From: Pomacea canaliculata
Lineage: Eukaryota > Mollusca > Gastropoda > Architaenioglossa > Ampullariidae
Assembly: GCF_003073045.1 (NCBI RefSeq)
Contig: NC_037594.1
Coordinates: 28,446,737 to 28,510,736, forward strand
Reading direction: 5' to 3'
DNA: 64,000 bases
Part shown: positions 41,401 to 53,650 of the stretch, piece by piece
Layout of the letters: every line of letters begins with the position of its first letter
How positions within the stretch are numbered: the first letter of the stretch is position 1
Position numbers and translations under genes: made by a program
The notes under the pieces: model-generated
Seen by the model: the letters and a program-made list of their open reading frames with translations, nothing else
Told to the model about the DNA's origin: nothing
Databases searched by the model: none

Positions 41401-44400
41401 CTGTTCACCCCGCTCAGCCTGGTGGATAAAGGATGTGTTTCGGGACTCGCCGCTATTTGAATATGGGCCCAGAGGCTGTTGCGTTGTCTCGCTAAGTGTA
41501 GCCTTGGATGGATACGGTGTAGTGATTCTCCGCTTACAGCCAGGAGGATGAGCAGATGGCGATTGGACAGTTGTCACCCACGATAGCTTCTCGAAGCATA
41601 ATAGGCACTACTGCAGACACTAAGCTGTGGTTGTGGGACCGTCCAGTCTGGGTGGAATACGGCTTGTCTCGGCCACTGTGCTGAGCGAGGATACAGAATG
41701 GCGTTGACCAGCTGTACATGTGGAGATTGGCTTCCCGAAGATCTTATTTACCGTCCTCACTCGTGGCTCGGTACGGGTGCACGGCGGCTCGCGCCTATCT
41801 GAACTAGGGCCCAGCATGGCTAGTGTTGTCTCCCAGTGTGAGCTGGATGGATACGTTGGTAGGCGATTCTCGCTTATACCGCAGACTCGATTAAGTCAGA
41901 TGGCCGTTCTGATCCAGATCGTACATGGCGAGACATTCCTGTGGTCTGTGGACCTCCATCCAGTTCTGGTGGCTAAGGTTGTCTCGCCAGCTGTGCTGAC
42001 TGAGGAATGAGAGATGCTGGACCGTACCATTGTGTGGATGGCCGTCGCGAGTTTCTCACCCGTCACCTTGTGGGTAACGTGTGGGGGACTCGCCGCTTAA
42101 TTTGATAGTCGAAGCAGCCAGGTGTTGGTTCTCGCCAGTGTAGCCTGGTGGATACGGTGCTCAGGTGATTCTCCACATACAACCAGTGAGGATGACAGAG
42201 GCGTTGGATCGCAGTGTATCCTGTGCGAGGAGCTTGGTTTGTCGGGGACGCGACCTCCAGTGTGGTGGATAGGTGTCTCGCCATCGGTGCTGAGGAGGAT
42301 GATCAGATGCGTAGACCATTGGTCCGATGGTGGGTTGGCGTCGGAGCTTTCCACTCCGTCCACCTTGTGATATGCTGTTGGGGGACTGACGCCGCATTGC
42401 AATTAGGCGCGCCAGCTCTGGTTTGGTGCTCGTCCAGTGTAAGCCTGTGGATCACCGGTGTTCAGGTGATTCTCCGACTTACACAGGAGGACTGAGCCAA
42501 TCCGTTCGGACTAGTGGTACATTGCGGAATGCTGTGTGGTTGTAGGACCCGTCCAGTCTGGTGAATACGGTGTGCCTTCTGCACCACTCAGTGCTGAGGA
42601 GCGATGAAGCAGATGGCGTTGAACCTGTACCATGTGGTATTGCGTCGGAGTTTCACCCGTCGAGCGGTGGAGCGTGTGTGGGGGGACTTCGCCGCTATTT
42701 GAATAGGGCCCAGCCAGGTGCTTGGTGTCTCGCCAGTGCTAGCTGGCTGAGATCCGCGTGTAGGTCATTTCTCCGCCTACCAGCGAGATGAGCATGATTT
42801 GCGTCATGGACAGTGTATCCATGGCCGGGAAAATGCTGTGGTTCGTGGATCCGGCCAGCTCTGGTGGATACGATGTCTCGCCACTTGTGCTGAAGAGGAT
42901 GAGCAGATGCAGTTTTTGGAACCAGCTGTACCAGCTGGAATGGCTCGGAGTTTCACCGCCGTTCCAGCCTGGTGGGCTAAGGTGGTGGGGGACTGCTCCG
43001 CTATTTTGAATAGCGGCCTCAGCAGGTTGATTTCGGTTTCGCCTGTGTAGCCTGGTGGATTACGGTGTAGGTGATTCTCCGCTTACACCAGGCGGATTGA
43101 GCAGCGATGGCGTTTTGGACCAGTGTATCCAAATGCCGGACTATGCTGTGGTTGTAGGACCCGTCCAGTCTGCTGGATACGTGTCTCGCCACTGTGCTGA
43201 GGAGAATGATGCAGTGACGGGAACCAGTAGTACCATGTTCGGCTATGGCGTCGGAGTTTCTCACCGTCCCGCCTTAGTAAGTTGGGGACTCGCCCTATTT
43301 GAATAAGGCCCTCAGCAAGGTGCGTTGTCGTTCTCGCCAGAGTGTACTGCCTGGTGAACCGGTGTAGGATGATTCTCTCGCTTACACCAGGAGTGATGAT
43401 GCAGAGGCGTTGGACCAGTGTACCATGGCGGGAAATCTGTGGTTGTGGGACCCTGTCCAGTCTGGTCGATACGCGTGTCTCGCCACTGTGCTAAGGATGA
43501 GCATGATGCTTGGATCGCTGTGTACCATGGTGGGAATGGCGTCGTATTGTTCCACCCGTCCAGCCTGTGGATAAGGTGTGGGGCGATCTCCGCCGCCTAT
43601 TTGAATAGGCCAGCAGATATTTGTTGTGTGATCTCCCCTGTGTGAGCCTGGTTGATACCGGTGTAGGTGATTTCTCTCGCTTAAGCACAGGACGTGGAGC
43701 GAATGGCGTTGGACCACGTGTGGCCATTGGGTTGGATATTGCTGGGTCGTTGTTTTGGACCCTGTCCGAGTCTGGGTGTACGGTGTCTCGCCACTCTTGC
43801 TGAGGATTTTTCGATAGCAGGTCTGGATCGCGTGTACCATGTGGGACAATGGAGTCGAGTTTCACCTTCCATCTGGTGGGTAAGGGTGTGGGGACTCGCC
43901 GCTATTTGAAATAAGGGCCCACGCAGGTTTGTGTCTCGCCAGTGTAGCCTGCTTGATACGGTGGTAGGTATTCTCGCTTACACCAGGAGGATGAGCCGCC
44001 AGGGCGTTGGACCATTGTACCATGTGTCGGTAATGCTGTGTTGTGGGACCCGTCCAGTCTGGTGATACGTGGTCTCGCACGTGTTGCTAGGGGATGACAC
44101 ATGGCTTCAGACCCAGTGTCACCCTGGTGGGGCATGGCGTCGGAGTTTCTACCCGTCCAGCTGGTGGATAATTGTGTGGGGACCGCCGCTTATTTGAACT
44201 AGGGCCCAGCAGGTGTCGGTGTCCTCGCCTGTGTAGCCTGGTGGATAGGCGTATGGTCGATCTCCGCTTAACAACCGGGATGATGAGGGGCGTTGGACCG
44301 TGTCACCAATGCGGGAATGCTTGTGGTTGTGGGACCTCAGTCTGTGGATACGAGTGTCTGCGCAATTCGTGCCTGATGAATGAGCCAGATCTCCGCTTTG

Positions 44401-47400
44401 GACCCGGTACCAATGGTGGTCTATCCGGCGTCGATGTGGTATGGCGGGGTCGGACTTTCACCCGTCCCAGCCTGGTGGATAAGGTGTGGGGGATCGCCGC
44501 CTTTATTTTAGTCCCCGCCAGCAGTGATTGTGTGTCTCGCCAGTAGTGGTAGACTTGGTGGACCACGGGTTAGGTGATTTCCCGCTTTACACCAGGAGCA
44601 GATCATGCAAGATGGCGTTGGACCAGTGTACCAACTGGCGGAATGCCGTGGTGTTCGTGGGACCAGCCCTCCACGTCTGTCATGGATACGGTGTCTCGAC
44701 ACTCGTGGGCTGAGGCCAGGATGAGAGCCCCAGATGGCGTTGGACCCGTTATCACTCGTGACCGCGCTGGTGGGTATGGCGTCGGAGTTTCACCCGTCCA
44801 GCCTGGTGGGTAAGGTGTGGGGGACTCGCCGCTATTTGAATAGGGCCAGCAGGTGTTGGTGTCTCGCCATGTTAGCCTGTGGATACGGTGTAGTTGATTC
44901 TCCGCTTACACCAGGAGCATGAGCAGATGGCGTTTGGACCACCTGTAACCATGGCGGGAATGCTGTGGTTGTGGACCCGTTCCCAGTCCGTTGGTGGATA
45001 CAGTGTCTCGCCCACTGTGGCTGAGGAGGATGACCAGATGGCGTTGGACCAGGTACCATGGTGGTATGGCGCGGCGGAGTTTTCACCCCCAGCCTGTTGT
45101 GGTAAGATTGTGGGGGACTACCCCGCTATTTGAATAGGGCCCAGCAGAGTGTTCGGTTCTCCGCTGTTAGCCTGGTGATACAGGTGCATAGGTGATTCTC
45201 CGCTTACACAGGAGATGAGCAGATGGGTTGGACCAGTGTACCATGGCGCGGAATGCTGTGGTTGTGGGACCGTCCAGTCTGGTGGATACACGGTGTCTCG
45301 CCCCTGTGCTGAGAAAGGATGAGCAGATGGCGTTGACCAGCTTTGTACCATGGTGCGGTATAGAGCGTCGAGTTTACGCCACCGTTCAGCCTGGTGGATA
45401 GAGGTGTGGGGGACTCGCCGTATTTGATAAGGGCCCAGTGTTGGTGTCTCCAGTGTAGCCTGGTGGATAGAATTACGGTTAGGACTGATTTCTCGCCCGC
45501 CTTAACACCAGAGGATGACAGATTCGTTGGCAAGTGCTCCATGCGGAAATGCATGTTGTTGTGACCTCCACTCTCGGGGATACGGTGTCTGCCAGCTGTG
45601 CTAGAGGATGACCAGGCGTTGCGACCAGTTACATGTGGAAATCGTCGAGTTCCAACCCCCGTCAGCCTGTGATAGGTGGGGACTCCCGCTTTTGGAATAG
45701 GCCCGCGTGTTGTGTCTCGCCAGTGTATCCTGTTGGATAGGTGTAGGTGATTCTCCGCTTACCACAGGAGGATGACAGCAGATGGCGTATGGACCAGTGT
45801 ATACCATGGCGGGAATGCTGTGTTGTTGCTGGGACCACGTTCCAGTCTGCGTGATACGGTTCCTCGCACTGTCTGCTGAGGAGGATGAGCAAGGCGTTTG
45901 CGACCGTGTACCATGGTGGTGCGTCGATCCACGGAGTCCAGCTGTGGGGTAAGGTGTGGGGACTCGCCGCTACTTATTAATGCCAGCTAGTGTTTGGTGT
46001 CTCGCCACGTGGTACCTGTGGATACGGTAGTTACGGTGATTCTCCGCTTACACCAGTCGAGATAGCCGGATGGCGTGACCCCAGCGGTAACCATGGCGAG
46101 AATGCGTGGTTGTGGACCCGCTCCTCTGTGAGATTAGCGCTGTCTCGCCCTGTGCTGAGAGATGAGCCAGATGGCGTTGGACCCGATGCGTTACCATGTG
46201 GATGCGTCGGGTTTCACCCAGTCCAGCCGAGTGGGTAAGCTGTGGCGGGACTCCCGTCTATTTGGGGGACTCCCGCATTTCAGGGCCCCAGCAGACGGTT
46301 GTGTCCTTGCAGTCGCCAGTACGGTGGATCACGGTGTAAAGTAGTGATCCTGGTGTAAAGGATCTCCGCTTACACCACGAGCATGAGCAGGAGGGCGTGC
46401 GCAGAATGGACCACAGATCGTGGACCAGGACCATGGCGCCCGGAATGCTGTGTTCCTGTGGGACCCGCTATCTGTGGTGATACAGAGATGTGTCTCGCAA
46501 CTGTGCTGAGAGGATGAGCAGTCGATGGCGTTGCACCAGTGTATCCATGGGGGATCGTGCGTCGGAGTTTCCACCTCCAGCCTGTGGGTAAGGTGTGTGG
46601 GGACCTCGCCCTATTATGAATAGGCCCAGTGTATGTCGTCGTGCCAGTGGTAAGCCTGGTGGATACGTGGTAGGTTTTCGCTTATACCAGGAGGTGAGAG
46701 ATGGTTTGGACCAGTTACCATGGCGGAATATGTGGTTGTGGGACCTCATCTGGTAATTAGTGTCTCGCGCACTCCGTGCTGAGGGGATAGCAGATGGCGT
46801 TGGACCAGTTTACCATGGTGGAATCGGCGTCGGGTCTTCTACCCGTCCACCCTGTTGGTGTAAGTGGTGTGGGGGACTCTGCCGCATATTTCTGAATAGG
46901 CCTATCGTTGTTCGTTCTCGCCTGTGTGCTGTGGATACGGTGTAGGTTTCCCTCCGCTTACACCACAGGGGATGAGCAGATGGCTGTTGGACAGGTATCA
47001 TGCGATGCCTGTGGTTGTGGGACCGTCAGTCTGGTCGATACGGTGTCTCGCCACTGTGCGAGGAGGATGAGCAGCATGGCGTTCTTGGACAGTTTACTTG
47101 TGGGATGGCGTCGGAGTTTCACCCGTCCGCTGGTGGTGAAGGTGTGGTGACCTCCTCCTTTTGAATAGGCCCACAGGTGTTGGTCTCGCGCCTTGTGTAC
47201 TGGTGATAACGGTGTTAGGTGAGTTCTCCGCTTACACGAGGATAGCAAGGCGTTGGACCAGTGTAGCATGGCGGAATGTTGTTGTGGGACCCGCAGTCTG
47301 GTGGATATGGCTGTTCCCACTGTGCTGGAAGGGATGACATATGGTTCACTTGGACCAGTGTACATGGTGGTAAGCGTCCGGAGTTTCAGCCCGTCAGCCT

Positions 47401-50400
47401 GTGGATAAGGTCGTGGGGACTCGCCCTATTTGGATAGGGCCCAGCAGTGTTGGTTCCTCGCCAGTGTCCTGTGGATACGTGGTAGGTGATCTCCGCTTCA
47501 CAGGATGATGACAGATGCGTTGGACAGTACATGCGGGAATGCTGTGTTTGACCCGTCCATCTCGTGGACTACGGTGTCCTCGCCACTGTGCTGAGGAGAG
47601 AGAGCAGATGGCGTTGACCAGTGTCCCAGTGGGTATGCGTCGGTTTCACCTCCAGCCTGTGGTAAGGTGTGGGACTCGCCCAATTGAATAGGCTCTAGAG
47701 TTGTGGTCCGCCAGGTAGCCTGGTGACGGTTAGTATTCTCCCTACACCAGGGAGACAGAGGGCGTTGGACAGTGTACATGGGGAATGCTGAGGGTTGTGG
47801 GACCCGTCCTGTCTGTGGATAGTGTCTCGCCACTGTGCTGAGAAGATCGAGCAATGGCGTTGGAACAGTGTACCATGGGGAATGGCGTCGGATTCACCCT
47901 CCACGTGGTGATAGTGTGACCGCGCTATTTCGAATAGGGCACAGTTGTGTCTTCGCCTGCGTACCTGTCGATCGTGTAGGTGATTCTCCCTAACCATGAG
48001 AGCGCATATGCGTTGGACCGTGTACCATCGGAATGCTGTGGTCTGGTGCGACCCCGTCCCATCTGGTGGATACGGTGTCTCGCCACTGTGCTAGGAGGAT
48101 GAGCCATGCGTGATCCACTGTACCATGGCGGTACGTGGAATTTACCCCGTCACTGGGGTAAGTGGGGGGATCGCCGTATTTGATAGGGCCCAAGTGTTGG
48201 TTCGCCCAGTTAAGCCTGCGTGATAGGTGTACTGATCTCGCCTTTACCCAGAGATGAGCAGAATGCGTTGACCAGTGTAACCAGGCGGGAATGCTGTGTT
48301 GCGCCGTCCATGGCTGGAATCGGTGTCTCCACTGTGCTGCGGAAGAGCAATGCGTTGGCCATGTACCATGTGGTATGGCTCCGAGTTTCACCGCGCCTGG
48401 TGATAACGGTGTGGGGACCGCTATTTATGGGCCCACAGTGTTTGGTGTCTCCAATGACCTGTGGATCGTTAGGATTCTCCGCTTACACCGAGATGAGCAG
48501 ATGGCTTGGGACAGTTACCAAGATGCGGGAATTGTGGTGTTGGACCGTCCAGTCTTGGAATACGGGTCTCGCCACGTGCTGAGGAGGATGACAGAATGGC
48601 GTTGACCGTGGACCATGGGGTGAATGGCGTCGTTTCACCCGTCCCTGTGGATAAGGGTGGGGGACTCGCCTATTTGAATAGGCCCACGGTGGTTGGTCGT
48701 CTCGCCTTTAGCTTGTGGATACGGTGTAAGTTCTCCCTTACACAGGGGATGAGCAGAGGTTGATCCAGTACCATGGCGGAATCATGTGTTGTGGACCGTC
48801 CAGTCTGGTGGAACGGTTCCTCGCCACTTGCTTAGGGAGATCAATGGCGTTGACCATGTACCTGGGGAATCGTCCGAGTTTCCGTCCGCATACGTGGTAA
48901 GACTGTGGGCGACTCGCGTTATTTAATAGGGCCAAAGGTGTTGTGTCTCGCCATGTAGCCGTGGAAATCGGTGTATGTGATTCCTCCGCTTAGACCAGGA
49001 GGATGACAAAGCGTTGGCCAGTGCTACATGCGGGAAATCCGTTTGTGCCCGTCCAGTCTGTGATACGGTGTCTCGCAAGTCGGGAGTTTGACCGATGCGT
49101 TGACCCGGTGTACCATGGTGGGAATGGCGTCGGAGGTTCAACCGTCCCGGTGGGTAAGTGGTGGGGACTCGCCGTCTATTTAAATAGGGCCTAGCCGTTT
49201 GGTGTCACTCGCCGTTAACTTGGATCGGTGTAGGTGATTCTTCGCTTCACAAGGATAAGCAGAGGGCTGGACAGTGTACATCGGAATGCTGGTTGTGGGA
49301 CCCTCCAGTCCTGTGTACGGTGTCTCGCCACTCGTGCTGAGCAGATGACAGAGACGTTGGACAGTTACCATGGTGGTATGCGTCGGGTTTCATCCCTCCA
49401 GCCTGGGGATAAGTGTGGGGGACTCCCGCTATTTGAATAGGGCCCACAGTGTTGGTTCTCAGTTAGCCTGATAACGTAGTGATTCTTCCGCTTCACCAGG
49501 AGATGAGCGGAGAGGGGTTGGACAGTGTACCATGGCGGGAAATGCTTTTGGACGTCCTCTGTGGATAGTTTCCAGCATTGCTGAGGAGAAGAGCACCAGT
49601 GTACTTGCGGGATGCGTGGGACCCGTCCAGCCTGGTGGCAGGTGTGGGGGGATTTTGAATGACGCGGCTCACAGACGTGTTGGTGTCTCCCGTGTAGCCT
49701 GGTGGTAGGTGCCAATGCTTTTGGAACCAAGTGTCATGTGTGGTAGGCGTCAGTTAACCCTCCATGTGGACTAAGGTGTGGACTCGCCGCTATTTGAATA
49801 GGGCCCAGCATGTTGGTGTCTCGCCAGTGAAAGGGGGCATAATTGTTGGGGATTCGCATCCGTAAATGTTGAAGCGTAGTGCGGTTCTGTATGATATTCG
49901 ATTGGGCGAATGCGGATATAGCGAGCATGAACAATTGGGAAAAGGTTCATGACGGGAGTGTTTTGATCGGTGTTTGCCTTCAAAAATGTTTTTCGATTGG
50001 TTTCCCGAGGAAGTTGGCACAGGGTAGAAGTTCTGACCATCGTTACTGTAGTACAGTTCATAGCGGGTCACCCAGTAGGGACTGTCTGCACTTCCCTGTG
50101 TGGCGATTCCTCCAATCGCGTAAGACGTTAAAAAGTCCACTTCGATCCATTGTTTGTCATTAGATACGCTGGAATGAAAACATAAAGATACTGAAAGATT
50201 TCATTTCGTCAGAGAGACGATAAGTGATTTTTGTTGTTTATGTTTTTGCATGATATAATCATGTAGTGTCTCAAACTGCATGAAAGTCCTGCAAGATGAG
50301 ACAGAAAATAAAAGGACTAGTTAGAAGAGGCTGTTATTTAGAGAATTATTTATCACTTGAACGTACGAATTTCGACAGTGTTATGGGATTACCTTGGTCT

Positions 50401-53400
50401 CCATCCACTGGCATAAGGCCCGTCCTTCTGGGTAAATATTCGAGCTCTGTCAGGCATGTGGAACATATCCAGATAGCTGGAAGACCTCAACTGACTGTTG
50501 GAAATAACCAACGGGTTGCTGAGACCCATTGGAACGTCGCAAACTGTAATAAATACGAGTGCAAAATTAAAAATAAAATAATAAAAAATTATGATAACAA
50601 GTTTAGGAACATTGAGCTATTCACACTTATTTGAAAATCAATTTCTTTATTGTGTAGATTTTTGTATTGCCCTGAAGACCAGCTATGTGGTATCCTAGTA
50701 AAGAATGTGTACTGTTACCCTGGAGAGAACAGGTGTTGATACGCCAGGCTGAAGCTGAGGGTGTTGCTGTGGGTCCTGTGGCTGTAGGGCCAAACGTGGT
50801 GGGAACTGGGATGTCAGGTCGGCAGCCCAAAAGATCGAAACGCAGACCATAACCCAGAGGCGACGAGGAGATCGTTACAGACGCACATAACGGAACGTCA
50901 CGGTTGAAGAGTTGCGTACCGGGTGTTACGATCAGTGTTGCCTGTGAAGATGTACGGTGAGTCGCCCAGCTGGGACGTGTACTGCGTGAATGTTGCCGTC
51001 GATGCCGAGATGTATAGGACGTCGTCCAGCGGTCTGTGTCCGGCTGCCTGGTCACCACGCCGGAGATCAGTTTCAGGGAGCGCAAGTCGACTTGGATCCA
51101 CGGGGTATTCTCGACTCTGTCACAGATAATAAGAGTGACTATGCAGTCTTCTTACGTATTCAATATAAATGCACGTTCTTAACGACATAGTGCGTAACGA
51201 TATATCGCCAAGCAAAAACAAAAGGTCATCAGGTCTTGTAAGTCAAAAAACGTGTAAACCCTTCAGAAGATGAGGAACGACTTGAAACACGGATTTACAG
51301 CTTTTGCAATAAAACAGGCCAAAAAATATTCCTTACTTTGGAATCCACGATCCTCCTGTCTCGGAGCTGACTGTATTGTATAGGCGGCCGTTGTCAGGCC
51401 CGTGCATGGTGTCTAGATAGGATGAGGACGTCAACTGTCCGGGTGTCACGATGTAGGTACTCTCCAGCCCCATGGGAACCAGACACACTAGAGAAACGAA
51501 CAGTTAATGGGGTTATTGCATTCCATTTAGCTTTGATCTATGATAAGTTTAGTACAGTTATGTTGACTCCGTAAGATCCTCTCTCACTATAAATGCATAC
51601 TGCTTAAGTTGGAGAACACATCTTAAATCCAATTTGATCAAAGATATCCTCGCTGTGATCTCACCTGAAGGTGTTGTGAAACTAGGATATTCTGTGGTTG
51701 TTGTTAAGGACGGTGTCTGACCAGAAACGGTTGCAGGTGTTGCAGTTGGTGTTTGTCCTGGTACTGGAGACGGGCTCACGCGATAGTCTGGTAACGATGG
51801 GTTGCAGCCAAGCACGTTAAACCTGGAAATGGAAAACAAAGATGTGAGCAGCGGCATTTCGCTTTCAATAATAAGCTTAGCCTTTAGTAAATATTTAACA
51901 CTTGCAGTTCTCCCATTTCCTAAACAATTGCAGACAACTTTTTTTAAGGGCCAAACACGTGGAAGCCGGTTTTGTCCCATTTGATAAAACATATCATACT
52001 TTGCTCCTGCATTGGCAGTTAGCAGAAAAGAAGTGTCATCTGTCTGAATGAAAACAGACAACAGGTGTAAGCGTTATCTGCCTTGTAAATTGTGAGAAAT
52101 CTGTCACTACTAAAGAAGTTAACTTTATTGCCCCTGCTTTTTTTTAGAATTTTTTGTTTCCTCAAACATGTGACCTAAACCAACGTCTGTGTCTCCTGAT
52201 GGGTACCTGAGATTCAGGTTCTCTGTGGCATCGACAGGAACGATGCGGATGTACTGGGCGACGATGTTGCGGTTGAAGAGCTGCGCGGACGGTTGGTTGC
52301 CGTAGTCAGTGGCACGGAAGATGTAAGGAGGCGTGGAAGGACTGTCTGTGTAGTCCGTGAAGGTAACGCCGTCAATGCTGTGCTGCACGTGGAACTGTCC
52401 TGTTGGTCTGCCTTGCACCAGCACACCTGACACCTGCTTCAGCTCCAGGAAGTTCACCTGAATCCAGGGATGTCGGTCGGTGACCCTACATAAAAAATTT
52501 TTTCCTAAGATCATCTGGCATTACTATACTCTTTATGAAAGCTTTAAAGCCAAGTTCCATCGCATAAAGCGCTCATTAACAGAGAGTGCTCCAGATCTGA
52601 GGGTATAAATGAAACCAGAAATAAATGTTAGCATATGCTCGAGGTTCTAACATTAATATAAATAAAATATCGTCAAGAAGAAAACAATTATAAAGCGTGC
52701 GTCAGAAAATGCTCACTGAAAGAATTTCAGAATGACCTCAAACCGCTTGCAGTCGCTTGAACTTTTAATCTTAAAAGTTAATCATGAAATGTTTTTGCAA
52801 GAGACGATGATGACAGTGTTTCACATACGCTGGGATCCAAGAGGGGGCGCCACTGCTGTAGTCTTGAGTAAGTCTCCCCATGCTGGCTTTGTGTTCCTCG
52901 TTCAGATGAGAAGAAGACTGGATTTGCTTGTCTGTTATAATCTGGTAGTTCTCCAGACCCATCTTGGTAAAACAAACTGCAAGAGAAGAAGGTGTACATG
53001 AGCATGGAGTCAAGACGTAAGCAAGACCACGATTATTCTGCTTTAGCAATGTCTGGAGGTCGAGTTTGGCGAGTTTAACTTGACATAGAGAAGGGAATCG
53101 GACTGCATTGGTTTATCGTACTCAAAAATAATCTTCAATTACCTGGCAAACACACACTCATATATACATACCGTAAATTTCGGTATATTGAGCGCATAAG
53201 CCGTACCTCCTACACTTTTTTCCAAATCTCTACATTTTTTTAAGAATAAGCCGCAGATATATCCGACTTGAAAGCTGCATCGTAGGCATTTCATCTCGTT
53301 TTTGGCATGATGAGAGTGTGTGCTTCAACACTGATCTGAACGCTTCAGATGTATGCGGCTTTGATTTTAAAATGTAAACAGTTAACATTGTAACAACGGT

Positions 53401-53573
53401 GACAGTTAACACTTTAACAATGAAACATTAATCGGAATCTTAAAACAAAAAAATCAGAAAAATCTGCATCGCTGTTTAAGCCGCAGGGGGAAAAAGTCTT
53501 GGTTTATAGTCCGAAATTGAAGATACATATGAGGAAAAGAAGAAAGCGAAAAGAACACAAGATGAAAGTGTCT

Positions 53574-53650
<77 letters not shown>

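Noticed and set aside
31977-49440. Plus-strand repeated open frames of 60-94 codons in the mucin array
   Set aside because: They end at the same in-unit stop every 285 bp and have no family features; they reflect the lack of stops opposite a Pro/Thr-rich frame.
31714-49830. A regularly spaced array that could be taken for satellite DNA or a CRISPR-like array
   Set aside because: Units adjoin with no unique spacers, keep a multiple of three (285) and read as protein continuous with F5/8C; the genome is eukaryotic.
35300-49830. Decay of the array as a pseudogene
   Set aside because: Indel density changes sharply inside the array, flanking exons are largely intact, and private errors are shared between distant stretches. 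Sequencing and assembly error explains this better.
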